DNA of 43,919 nt from Branchiostoma floridae (GCF_000003815.2 NW_023365755.1:1-43919), one strand, 5' to 3'. Positions 1-10,608 are shown, counted from the first letter of the stretch. Numbers and translations: made by a program. Notes: generated by a model from the sequence alone, not told the origin.

Positions 1-108
1 GAAGAATTTTAAAGATTGAACTAGGGGTTAGTACTTTTTTGAAGCCTTCATTCAGTGTATTTCAACATGCTTGTCATGGGCAGCCCTAACTTCGATGTCT
101 GACCTGTA
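1..108. repeat. Right end of 475-bp optional segment (copy 0)
   Basis: This is the 3' part of the segment that distinguishes long from short monomers. It is cut by the window edge and ends in gacctgta like the other copies. Confidence 0.85.
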
Positions 109-1015
109 CTGCCCCCCACCCCCATTTTGCATTTGAGGCCTTTTGAACCATATAGCTGTCTCAGATTTGCTGAAACCATGTTGCAATATCGTATACAAGA
201 GGTTTTGTCAAGTGTGGACCCAGTTTTGTGCATGAATTTCCCAAAAATGTAGCAAAAATGTGATATTTTGTGATTTTTTTGCAGCATAAAGTATGTGCAT
301 GCATGTATTGGGAGCTGTCAGGAATAACTCAGATAGCATAGATTACTACAAAAGTGGTATGAATTCAATGAAAATGATGGACTTAATGATGATTTAGTCC
401 CATGTAATTGTATGCCTTACCAATTAGGACCTGTCAATCATAATGTGCCCTACTGGTGTTCACCCCCCCCCCCCCAGCAACACTGAATTGGATACTTTTT
501 GATCCTATGACACCCTAAAAAGAGGAGCTATTGCAAGTAATACTCCTGAATGTAGTACAGGGCAATACTTGCTGTCCATTAAACAGGATTTTGCTGTATG
601 TAGGGACATTTCAGCTGTGTAATGTTGTGTTTTGTGTGTACAGTTTGCCAGTTTCATTGAAACAGCATTGTATGAAAACTAGTAAGAAAAGTTGTAAAAA
701 AAGAAAACCCTCTATTGAAAAGTTGCAATTTTACATCAGAGATGTAGAACTGACTATGGTTAGTAGTTATTAAGACTTGCTAAGAGATAAACACCTATGG
801 ATTTTGGAAAAGTCACATGACTTTTGGTACACTACCCCACTGCTTTACATGCCTTATTGCATGGGGTAAGCTGTGGTGCACTGGGTATAGATTTGGCTCT
901 AAATTCCCAAGGGAGCAATCAATACAGTTCATCTTTGGGAAACGCTATCGCATCCCCTCCCTGTATCAGCTGGGATAATAATTTTTCCTCAACTCCCTTA
1001 TTCGGGTACCCAGTA

Positions 1016-1490
1016 GGGCTGACGTCAGAGTTGCGTTGCACGGTAGAGGGCAAAAAATGGGAAGACGATTTGGGTGTGACTTAAAATCCTTGAAAATCCT
1101 TCTTTTCCTTGAAAATTTTTGCCCAATCTGGAGACTTTTTGAGTTAGAAGAGACAGGTAGGGTCTAAGCTTTCCTGTTTGGGTCAAAATTTGTTCAGTTC
1201 AGCAGTTCAGCTGGTGTAAGGACAGGTTTTAGTTGTAGGGTGCTACTGGTTGTATCAGGAGGGAAAATGGGTCAAAGGTGAGGTTTCTTTCATAGAGCGA
1301 GCTTCTCTCGGAGAATGAGCCAAACAACCCTCTGTTTTCTTTGAATGCTTATAAACTAGACCCAAGTGACTTTCTGGTGGAGAAGAATTTTAAAGATTGA
1401 ACTATGGGTTAGTACTTTTTTGAAGCCTTCATTCAGTGTATTTCAACATGCTTGTCAATGGGCAGCCCTAACTTCGATGTCTGACCTGTA
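1016..1490. repeat. 475-bp optional segment, full copy 1
   Basis: The segment is flanked by the direct repeat GTA (1013-1015 and 1488-1490) and is absent from the short monomers, which read gggtaccc(a/t)gtactgc across the same point. It begins gggctgacgtcag and ends tctgacctg. The octamer TAGGGCTG at the left end recurs inverted as CAGCCCTA about 20 bp inside the right end, weak evidence for short inverted termini. It holds an imperfect internal repeat of ccttgaaaat. It could be a non-autonomous transposon inserted into a founder monomer, or the short forms could be GTA-GTA deletions. Confidence 0.75.
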
Positions 1491-2398
1491 CTGCCCCCCA
1501 CCCCCATTTTGCATTTGAGGCCTTTTGAACCATATAGCTGTCTCAGATTTGCTGAAACCATGTTGCAATATCGTATACAAGAGGTTTTGTCAAGTGTGGA
1601 CCCAGTTTTGTGCATGAATTTCCCAAAAATGTAGCAAAAATGTGATATTTTGTGATTTTTTTGCAGCATAAAGTATGTGCATGCATGTATTGGGAGCTGT
1701 CAGGAATAACTCAGATAGCATAGATTACTACAAAAGTGGTATGAATTCAATGAAAATGATGGACTTAATGATGATTTAGTCCCATGTAATTGTATGCCTT
1801 ACCAATTAGGACCTGTCAATCATAATGTGCCCTACTGGTGTTCACCCCCCCCCCCTCAGCAACACTTGAATTGGATACTTTTTGATCCTATGAGACCCTA
1901 AAAAGAGGAGCTATTGCAAATAATACTCCTGAATGTAGTACAGGGCAATACTTGCTGTCCATTAAACAGGATTTTGCTGTATGTAGGGACATTTCAGCTG
2001 TGTAATGTTGTGTTTTGTGTGTACAGTTTGCCAGTTTCATTGAAACAGCATTGTATGAAAACTAGTAAGAAAAGTTGTAAAAAAAGAAAACCCTCTATTG
2101 AAAAGTTGCAATTTTACATCAGAGATGTAGAACTGACTATGGTTAGTAGTTATTAAGACTTGCTAAGAGATAAACACCTATGGATTTTGGAAAAGTCACA
2201 TGACTTTTGGTACACTACCCCACTGCTTTACATGCCTTATTGCATGGGGTAAGCTGTGGTGCACTGGGTATAGATTTGGCTCTAAATTCCCAAGGGAGCA
2301 ATCAATACAGTTCATCTTTGGGAAACGCTATCGCATCCCCTCCCTGTATCAGCTGGGATAATAATTTTTCCTCAACTCCCTTATTCGGGTACCCAGTA

Positions 2399-2873
2399 GG
2401 GCTGACGTCAGAGTTGCGTTGCGCGGTAGAGGGCAAAAAATGGGAAGACGATTTGGGTGTGACTTAAAATCCTTGAAAATCCTTCTTTTCCTTGAAAATT
2501 TTTGCCCAATCTGGAGACTTTTTGAGTTAGAAGAGACAGGTAGGGTCTAAGCTTTCCTGTTTGGGTCAAAATTTGTTCAGTTCAGCAGTTCAGCTGGTGT
2601 AAGGACAGGTTTTAGTTATAGGGTGCTACTGGTTGTATCAGGAGGGAAAATGGGTCAAAGGTGAGGTTTCTTTCATAGAGCGAGCTTTTCTCCGAGAATG
2701 AGCCAAACAACCCTCTGTTTTCTTTGAATGCTTATAAACTAGACCCAAGTGACTTTCTGGTGGAGAAGAATTTTAAAGATTGAACTATGGGTTAGTACTT
2801 TTTTGAAGCCTTCATTCAGTGTATTTCAACATGCTTGTCAATGGGCAGCCCTAACTTCGATGTCTGACCTGTA
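2399..2873. repeat. 475-bp optional segment, full copy 2
   Basis: Same length and the same GTA flanks (2396-2398 and 2871-2873) as copy 1, with only scattered substitutions. Confidence 0.75.
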
Positions 2874-3835
2874 CTGCCCCCCACCCCCATTTTGCATTTG
2901 AGGCCTTTTGAACCATAAAGCTGTCTCAGATTTGCTGAAACCATGTTGCAATATCGTATACAAGAGGTTTTGTCAAGTGTGGACCCAGTTTTGTGCATGA
3001 ATTTCCCAAAAATGTAGCAAAAATGTGATATTTTGTGATTTTTTTGCAGCATAAAGTATGTGCATGCATGTATTGGGAGCTGTCAGGAATAACTCAGATA
3101 GCATAGATTACTACAAAAGTGGTATGAATTCAATGAAAATGATGGACTTAATGATGATTTAGTCCCATGTAATTGTATGCCTTACCAATTAGGACCTGTC
3201 AATCATAATGTGCCCTACTGGTGTTCACCCCCCCCCCCCAGCAACACTGAATTGGATACTTTTTGATCCTATGACACCCTAAAAAAAGGAGCTATTGCAA
3301 GTAATACTCCTGAATGAAGTACAGGGCAATACTTGCTGTCCATTAAACAGGATTTTGCTGTATGTAGGGACATTTCACCTGGGTAAGGTTGGGTTTTGTG
3401 TGAACAGTTTGCCAGTTTCATTGAAACAGCCTTGTATGAAAACTAGTAAAAAAAGTTGTAAAAAANNNNNNNNNNNNNNNNNNNNNNNNNNNNNNNNNNN
3501 NNNNNNNNNNNNNNNNNNNNNNNNNNNNNNNNNNNNNNNNNNNNNNNNNNNNNNNNNNNNNNNNNGAAATCAGAACTGACTATGGTTAGTAGTTATTAAG
3601 ACTTGCTAAGAGATAACACCTATGGATTTTGGGAAAGTCACATGACTTTTGGTACACTACCCCACTGCTTTACATGCCTTATTGCATGGGGTAAGCTGTG
3701 GTGCACTGGGTATAGATTTGGCTCTAAATTCCCAAGGGAGCAATCAATACAGTTCATCTTTGGGAAACGCTATCGCATCCCCTCCCTGTATCAGCTGGGA
3801 TAATAATTTTTCCTCAACTCCCTTATTCGGGTACC

Positions 3836-3840
3836 CTGTA
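3836..3840. other. Empty-site junction of a short monomer
   Basis: Reads gggtaccc-t-gtactgcccc with no 475-bp segment. It differs from the next empty site by one base, so both look like one event. Confidence 0.75.
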
Positions 3841-4740
3841 CTGCCCCCCACCCCCATTTTGCATTTGAGGCCTTTTGAACCATATAGCTGTCTCAGATTT
3901 GCTGAAACCATGTTGCAATATCGTATACAAGAGGTTTTGTCAAGTGTGGACCCAGTTTTGTGCATGAATTTCCCAAAAATGTAGCAAAAATGTGATATTT
4001 TGTGATTTTTTTGCAGCATAAAGTATGTGCATGCATGTATTGGGAGCTGTCAGGAATAACTCAGATAGCATAGATTACTACAAAAGTGGTATGAATTCAA
4101 TGAAAATGATGGACTTAATGATGATTTAGTCCCATGTAATTGTATGCCTTACCAATTAGGACCTGTCAATCATAATGTGCCCTACTGGTGTTCACCCCCC
4201 CCCCCAGCAACACTGAATTGGATACTTTTTGATCCTATGACACCCTAAAAAGAGGAGCTATTGCAAGTAATACTCCTGAATGTAGTACAGGGCAATACTT
4301 GCTGTCCATTAAACAGGATTTTGCTGTATGTAGGGACATTTCAGCTGTGTAATGTTGTGTTTTGTGTGTACAGTTTGCCAGTTTCATTGAAACAGCATTG
4401 TATGAAAACTAGTAAAAAAAGTTGTAAAAAAAGAAAACCCTCTATTGAAAAGTTGCAATTTTACATCAGAGATGTAGAACTGACTATGGTTAGTAGTTAT
4501 TAAGACTTGCTAAGAGATAAACACCTATGGATTTTGGAAAAGTCACATGACTTTTGGTACACTACCCCACTGCTTTACATGCCTTATTGCATGGGGTAAG
4601 CTGTGGTGCACTGGGTATAGATTTGGCTCTAAATTCCCAAGGGAGCAATCAATACAGTTCATCTTTGGGAAACACTATCGCATCCCCTCCCTGTATCAGC
4701 TGGGATAATAATTTTTCCTCAACTCCCTTATTCGGGTACC

Positions 4741-4745
4741 CAGTA
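4741..4745. other. Empty-site junction of a short monomer
   Basis: Reads gggtaccc-a-gtactgcccc. A single GTA replaces the GTA-segment-GTA arrangement of long monomers. Confidence 0.75.
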
Positions 4746-5653
4746 CTGCCCCCCACCCCCATTTTGCATTTGTGGCCTTTTGAACCATATAGCTGTCTCA
4801 GATTTGCTGAAACCATGTTGCAATATCGTATACAAGAGGTTTTGTCAAGTGTGGACCCAGTTTTGTGCATGAATTTCCCAAAAATGTAGCAAAAATGTGA
4901 TATTTTGTGATTTTTTGCAGCATAAAGTATGTGCATGCATGTATTGGAAGCTGTCAGGAATAACTCAGATAGCATAGATTACTACAAAAGTGGTATGAAT
5001 TCAATGAAAATGATGGACTTAATGACGATTTAGTCCCATGTAATTGTATGCCTTACCAATTAGGACCTGTCAATCATAATGTGCCCTACTGGTGTTCACC
5101 CCCCCCCCCCCCCAGCAACACTGAATTGGATACTTTTTGATCCTATGACACCCTAAAAAGAGGAGCTATTGCAAGTAATACTCCTGAATGTAGTACAGGG
5201 CAATACTTGCTGTCCATTAAACAGGATTTTGCTGTATGTAGGGACATTTCAGCTGTGTAATGTTGTGTTTTGTGTGTACAGTTTGCCAGTTTCATTGAAA
5301 CAGCATTGTATGAAAACTAGTAAGAAAAGTTGTAAAAAAAGAAAACCCTCTATTGAAAAGTTGCAATTTTACATCAGAGATGTAGAACTGACTATGGTTA
5401 GTAGTTATTAAGACTTGCTAAGAGATAAACACCTATGGATTTTGGGAAAGTCACATGACTTTTGGTACACTACCCCACTGCTTTACATGCCTTATTGCAT
5501 GGGGTAAGCTGTGGTGCACTGGGTATAGATTTGGCTCTAAATTCCCAAGGGAGCAATCAATACAGTTCATCTTTGGGAAACGCTATCGCATCCCCTCCCT
5601 GTATCAGCTGGGATAATAATTTTTCCTCAACTCCCTTATTCGGGTACCCAGTA

Positions 5654-5678
5654 GGGCTGACGTCAGAGTTGCGTTGCA
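5654..5678. repeat. Truncated 475-bp segment (about 25 bp left)
   Basis: Only the left end, gggctgacgtcagagttgcg, remains. It joins directly to ggccttttgaacc in the monomer body, removing the rest of the segment and the start of the following monomer. The junction has at most one base of homology, so this event is separate from the clean empty sites. Confidence 0.8.
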
Positions 5679-6554
5679 GGCCTTTTGAACCATAAGCTGT
5701 CTCAGATTTGCTGAAACCATGTTGCAATATCGTATACAAGAGGTTTTGTCAAGTGTGGACCCAGTTTTGTGCATGAATTTCCCAAAAATGTAGCAAAAAT
5801 GTGATATTTTGNNNNNNNNNNNNNNNNNNNNNNNNNNNNNNNNNNNNNNNNNNNNNNNNNNNNNNNNNNNNNNNNNNNNNNNNNNNNNNNNNNNNNNNNN
5901 NNNNNNNNNNNNNNNNNNNNNNNNNNNNNTGATTTAGTCCCATGTAATGGTATGCCTTACCAATTAGGCCCTGTCAATCATAATGTGCCCTACTGGTGTT
6001 CACCCCCCCCCCCCAGCAACACTGAATTGGATACTTTTTGATCCTATGAGACCCTAAAAAGAGGAGCTATTGCAAATAATACTCCTGAATGTAGTACAGG
6101 GCAATACTTGCTGTCCATTAAACAGGATTTTGCTGTATGTAGGGACATTTCAGCTGTGTAATGTTGTGTTTTGTGTGTACAGTTTGCCAGTTTCATTGAA
6201 ACAGCATTGTATGAAAACTAGTAAAAAAAGTTGTAAAAAAAGAAAACCCTCTATTGAAAAGTTGCAATTTTACATCAGAGATGTAGAACTGACTATGGTT
6301 AGTAGTTATTAAGACTTGCTAAGAGATAAACACCTATGGATTTTGGAAAAGTCACATGACTTTTGGTACACTACCCCACTGCTTTACATGCCTTATTGCA
6401 TGGGGTAAGCTGTGGTGCACTGGGTATAGATTTGGCTCTAAATTCCCAAGGGAGCAATCAATACAGTTCATCTTTGGGAAACGCTATCGCATCCCCTCCC
6501 TGTATCAGCTGGGATAATAATTTTTCCTCAACTCCCTTATTCGGGTACCCAGTA

Positions 6555-7027
6555 GGGCTGACGTCAGAGTTGCGTTGCGCGGTAGAGGGCAAAAAATGGG
6601 AAGACGATTTGGGTGTGACTTAAAATCCTTGAAAATCCTTCTTTTCCTTGAAAATTTTTGCCCAATCTGGAGACTTTTTGAGTTAGAAGAGACAGGTAGG
6701 GTCTAAGCTTTCCTGTTTGGGTCAAAATTTGTTCAGTTCAGCACTTCAGCTGGTGTAAGGACAGGTTTTAGTTATAGGGTGCTACTGGTTGTATCAGGAG
6801 GGAAAATGGGTCAAAGGTGAGGTTTCTTTCATAGAGCGAGCTTTTCTCCGAGAATGAGCCAAACAACCCTCTGTTTTCTTTGAATGCTTATAAACTAGAC
6901 CCAAGTGACTTTCTGGTGGAGAAGAATTTTAAAGATTGAACTATGGGTTAGTACTTTTTTGAAGCCTTCATTCAGTGTATTTCAACATGCTTGTCAATGG
7001 GCAGCCCTAACTTCGATGTCTGACCTG
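6555..7027. repeat. 475-bp optional segment, last copy; forms the array edge
   Basis: A complete segment whose last base is the g before the expected GTA completion. Instead of tactgcccc the sequence continues aacacacgctg, which is non-repetitive. The array border therefore coincides with the segment terminus. Confidence 0.8.
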
Positions 7028-7298
7028 AACACACGCTGTTACGCAATCAAATAGTGGATTAAAATGTTTTTCAGGTATAACCTGACATCCACAATTCACA
7101 GAAAGATTTACATGAAGCATATTAACACTGTAACGTTCTCCACCAATTATGTTGTGGGCTACTTTAGCCAGGTTTCGTCGTCAATACGGCCCGTGGAGGG
7201 AGGGGGGCGTTCCGATCAAGGTCAATGACCTGTACGGTTCTTGCCTACTATTTCAGACTGCACTTTGGAACTAAATCGCTAGACGTCGCTAATGCCTG
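7028..7298. other. Unassigned unique sequence
   Basis: No reading frame, tandem structure or similarity to other parts of the window was seen. If the minus-strand gene to the right continues, its next exon should lie to the left of the microsatellite, but I could not identify one here. Confidence 0.5.
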
Positions 7299-7474
7299 CA
7301 TGTGTGTGTGTGCATGAGTGTTTGTGTGTGAGTGTGCATGTTTGAGTGTGCATGTGTGTGTGTGTGTGTGTGCATGACTGTGTGTGTGTGAGTGTGCATG
7401 TGTTCGTGAGTGTGTGTGCATGAGTGTGCATGTGTGTGTGTATGCATGAGTGTGTGTGTGCATGTGTGTGTGTA
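7299..7474. repeat. TG/CA compound microsatellite
   Basis: An imperfect (TG)n tract with interspersed catgagtg and catgtgtg units. On the minus strand it is CA-rich and begins immediately after the putative 5' splice site at 7480/7479. The His/Thr-rich reading frames over it are artefacts of the repeat. Confidence 0.95.
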
Positions 7475-7479
7475 CAGAC

Positions 7480-7698
7480 CTTTATCAGCACCGGCCGCTC
7501 CTCTATCTCCCCCAGCGCCAGCTAGCTGCCGGCCATGGCCAGCATCACCACCTGCGCAGCCTCCACCAGCAGTAGTGCCGGCTCCGACACCAGGAGCAGT
7601 TTGTCGTACAGCCAGACGAGCGCCTACGGCAGCAGGTTCACGGGCAGCGAGAGGATCAGCGCCAGAGCTCCCACCTGTAGGTACGGCGCCACGAAAGC
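7480..7698 (-). CDS. Exon of membrane protein fragment, two internal TAG codons
   Basis: 219 nt, exactly 73 codons, phase 0 at both ends. Only this frame gives alternating Leu/Val/Ala-rich helices separated by polar turns. The two stops are the only interruptions. The closing residues are GEIEERPVLIK. Confidence 0.55.
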
Positions 7699-7875
7699 CT
7701 GCAGACAGAAGGATCACCATGGTTACACAAACAACCCCTCACCAGTCCCACCTGCAGGTACGGCGCCACAAAAGCCTGCAGACAGAAGGATCACCATGGT
7801 TACACAAACAAACAACCCCTCACCAGTCCTACCTGCAGGTGCGGCGCCACAAAAGCCTGCAGACAGAAGGGTAGA
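7672..7875 (-). repeat. 77/81-bp tandem repeat carrying a 33-nt mini-exon
   Basis: Three units start at 7672, 7749 and 7830. Read on minus, each contains an acceptor (cttctgtctgcag), the codons for AFVAP(Y/H)LQVG, and then either the rest of the exon (unit 1) or a donor, GGACTG|GTGAGG (units 2 and 3). Units 2 and 3 therefore each hold a complete 33-nt exon (7743-7775 and 7824-7856) of phase 0-0, adding 11 residues without frameshift if spliced in. The 4-bp length difference is an extra aaca in the intronic part. Confidence 0.75.
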
Positions 7876-8109
7876 GGAATCGGCATGGTTACAAAAACTA
7901 CTATATCATTCCAGGGACCAGGCTCTTTTCTTCTTCAGACTTGAAAGCAAAAAAATCTTTGATAAAGCTGTTCAAAATAAAGTCTTATAGACAGATCTAG
8001 TATAGTTCAAAGCGTTCTTATTGACAGGAATAAACCATCTTATTGACAGGAATATAGCTGGCCTTTTGATAATGTTGGTCAGTCACAGGCTGCAGCCCAG
8101 GAATGATCT

Positions 8110-8381
8110 GTACGGCATTGTTACACAAACAAACAAAAAAATGCTCACCAGTCCGAGTGGCAGAGCTGCTCCGACCCCTGCATGGATCATCAGCATTATT
8201 GACAGGCGCAGGACTGGCTCGGGGCCCAGGAACGACCCGTACATCGGCATGTTACACAAACAAACAAAAAAATGCTCACCAGTCCGAGTGGCAGAGCTGC
8301 TCCGACCCCTGCATGGATCATCAGCATTATTGACAGGCGCAGGACTGGCTCGGGGCCCAGGAACGACCCGTACATCGGCAT
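8110..8381 (-). repeat. 131-bp tandem duplication of coding exon 1
   Basis: Units beginning ctcaccagtccgagtgg lie at 8144 and 8275, exactly 131 bp apart. Both contain the whole 102-nt exon (8149-8250 and 8280-8381) with identical coding sequence, start ATG and donor. The distal copy is preceded by tgaccATG, the inner copy by gtaacATG. A third, decayed shard at 8080-8120 retains ATGCCGTAC...TTCCTGGGC. The intron between copies is the short T/G-rich string tttttttgtttgtttgtg. Confidence 0.85.
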
Positions 8382-8420
8382 GGTCAGAACTTTCCCGGTT
8401 GAAAATCGCGAATAGCCCTA

Positions 8421-8492
8421 ATACCCCCATCACATTAGGCGCGATTCGATCGGACGACGAGTCTCGAATCGCGCCTAATGTGAGGGGGGTAT
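8421..8492. repeat. Inverted repeat (hairpin), 29-bp arms
   Basis: The left arm (8421-8449, ataccccc...gcgattcga) pairs with 8464-8492 with one mismatch around a 14-base loop. The matching part of the diverged module copy near 23590 lacks the hairpin, so it is probably an insertion or a young palindromic element. Confidence 0.9.
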
Positions 8493-9915
8493 AACCACTG
8501 CCCTAACTCCAGGAGGGACGCTAACTTCTTGGCTTGCTTGCAATTTATTCTGCACAAACGAAGTTATTTTCTAGGAAAGCAATGCTACATAAGGCACAGA
8601 GTCTTACGTTTAAAAGGTTGCTCCAACGATAGGTCACAGTTTTATAAACCTTTTCCCCAGTTGCATGAAATAGCCTCCCACTTTTTTCATAGTCCCTCTC
8701 TGTGTGGATATATCGACCAAATTTCTGAGCTTCTCATTAGCTAAGGGGAAACAAAAGAGCTTCTCTCTTTCTGAGAAGGAAGTGCCTTAATAACCATAAC
8801 GGCATAGCCGCGGAAACTTGCCCCACCCCATCATCTTTGATTGGCATGTCTAATCATCAAAGCATTACAGTTCACTGTATGACCATGGATGACCATGAAT
8901 GTAAACCTGTAACTAACTGCTTAGTTCAGCTTGATAACAAATGCTGTAAACAAGATAAGAGGAAACAGATGTGTACAGATCGATAAATCGCGTGTACCCC
9001 GAACGTAAAATAAGCCACAAATGCGGTATCTAGCATTTCAAAACAAGATAAAAATCAGCATTACAAAAGAAGAAAAAGAAAACAATTCTTTTGATTATAA
9101 CAACATCAGTAAAAGAAAGGCGAGAGGCTTTCTAAAAAGAACAGGTCCGACTTAAAACAACAAGCGTACAATAAAGAAAATCCAATGGCACAGATACTAC
9201 CTGCCTTGAACCATCCATATGGTTAAGTGTATGTCACAAGGGCCATCAACAATTTCTTAAATCTTAAGGCGTGAGAAGGTTCAGGGGGAGAATTACATAA
9301 AGAACAAGCTACCTTAGAACAACACAAAATCAATATAGCACAACTGGCGAAAAAGAATGCTTTAGTGTACTCTGGAAGCTTTGTGCTGATTGTACTGAGC
9401 TGGAGCATTACAATACGATATTCTACCACCACCACTCATCACCCCCACCCCGGCGCCTCAAACTGCCCGTAGGCCTAAGGTAGGATGCAAACGTACATAC
9501 GATACTATNNNNNNNNNNNNNNNNNNNNNNNNNNNNNNNNNNNNNNNNNNNNNNNNNNNNNNNNNNNNNNNNNNNNNNNNNNNNNNNNNNNNNNNNNNNN
9601 NNNNNNNNNTGTAAGACGCAAGTAGCGTTATACAGAATACGAAAGGACAAACCAGAAAAGGACACGAAGGTCTGTAGACTTTTATGAACGGCTATACGAA
9701 ACAAATTTAGGGCGAATGTCACAAAAAGAGACGATACGTCATGATGCCGGAAAAATCTCACATGAGTGAAAACACAAAATATAAGAGTAGTCTGATTACA
9801 ACGCGCGTAAATCGTTTGTAACTGTACTGAATTGAAACGGATACAATTAAACGATTACCCATCAGTGAAAGCTAAACACAAAGAAAGTTGATGCTACTAC
9901 AAATGAGCTTCATAC

Positions 9916-10200
9916 CTGAATCAACTTCCTACGTGGTCACGGTGACGTTTCAGCACACTAGTTTTGACGCTCAAGCGAACCTCTAGCTCCGGACCGCGGC
10001 CGCTCCGGGTAGAAATTTCAGGCCGCTCCGTCCAAAGAAAATCCAGGTACATGTATCGGTAGTCCTTACACGATCAACCTTACTCAAGAACGTCACTTGC
10101 AGAACTCGCCCGGCCCTCAAAAACCAACGCTCTCTTAATAGCCATGACATTTCCACCCGTTCCTGTTGGTTCAGACACGGTGGGCGGGGCTTTGTGACTC
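9916..10200 (-). promoter_or_regulatory. Candidate promoter and non-coding first exon (copy A)
   Basis: On the minus strand a GC box at about 10179-10189 precedes a stretch ending in a consensus 5' splice site, TTGATTCAG|GTATGAAGC, at 9916/9915. The same donor is kept at 16740/16739 and 25492/25491. Transcription start and exon length are guesses. Confidence 0.35.
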
Positions 10201-10608
10201 ATGTCTCACTGGTAAGACTACAGTAGTCCGGCCTGCCGGATAGATTCCTTACTGCTACAAAGTGACTGACCTCATGAACATCATAATCATCCCGTAGGTT
10301 GCTTATTCCGCTAAACTTTTGCTGATACACAAAGATACGTACGGTACTAGTACGTATCCGATCCTTCCTCAATTCCAGTCAACTTCGCCTACTTCCGTGT
10401 TGAATGCTTCGAGAAGATCACAGATTCTGAAGTTAAAGGCCGTCGGTCTGCAGAAACCAGGCCATTTGGTAAGAGAGTAGGCGTTAGTTGAAGTACCACA
10501 TTAGTGGCGGAGGTTTACGTTCAACGGTTGTTGTAAAGATAGATCTTTCTTTTTTACCGCATCGGCTGTAAACATTAGAACTGCGGGGTTAGCAGGTTGA
10601 ACGCTCTT

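Larger units (their letters stand above)
1..7027. repeat. Tandem satellite array, 905-bp monomer with optional 475-bp segment
   Basis: Six copies of a landmark (ttttggtacactacccc) lie at about 820, 2203, 3645, 4550, 5458 and 6359. Spacing alternates between about 1383 bp (long) and about 901-908 bp (short); the interval holding the gap at 3466-3565 is distorted by it. Copies differ by scattered substitutions and by the length of a poly-C tract, about 11 to 15 C near 463, 1847, 3228, 4195, 5099 and 6003. The array runs off the left edge of the window and stops sharply at 7027. Each monomer holds the same 80-111-codon frames, but these start at TTG, share no known domain and overlap on both strands, so I do not call genes. 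Satellite DNA or an amplified transposon derivative both fit. Confidence 0.95.
7480..8381 (-). pseudogene. Multi-pass membrane protein gene fragment (likely broken)
   Basis: Read on the minus strand. Coding exon 1 (8381-8280, 34 codons) starts MPMYGSFLGPEPVLRL at an ATG in good context (tgaccATGc), carries a hydrophobic stretch, and ends CTG|GTGAGC in phase 0. The last exon (7698-7480, 73 codons) follows a strong acceptor (ccttctgtctgcag) and begins AFVAPYLQVGALALIL. It holds three hydrophobic helices, including LVWLYDKLLLVSEPALLLVE and AQVVMLAMAGS, and ends VLIK at a weak donor (GTCTGT). Two in-frame TAG stops, after VNLLP and after MAGS, sit where CAG (Gln) would fit. Two 33-nt mini-exons (7856-7824 and 7775-7743) lie between and keep phase. 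Coding quality is clear from amino-acid composition and splice phase, but I do not recognise the family. The 3' part of the gene is missing or lies beyond the microsatellite. It could be a pseudogene, a partial duplicate, or an allele with sequencing errors. Confidence 0.6.

Noticed and set aside
531-6623. Repeated 80-111-codon reading frames in every satellite monomer
   Set aside because: They begin at TTG, overlap on both strands, have no recognised domain, and are kept only because the monomers are near-identical.
7248-7720. His/Thr- and Cys/Val-rich frames over the TG tract
   Set aside because: Direct translations of a microsatellite, partly fused to the out-of-frame exon.
7672-8381. CRISPR-like array
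   Set aside because: The direct repeats are few, adjacent, exon-bearing and without spacers, and the context is animal.
8021-8494. Plus-strand frame of 157 codons
   Set aside because: It is the antisense shadow of the duplicated exon and hairpin; splice signals and hydrophobic helices support the minus strand.
9223-9435. 70-codon minus-strand frame repeated at 16047-16259
   Set aside because: Intact in A and B because they are recent duplicates, but not preserved in the older copy D.
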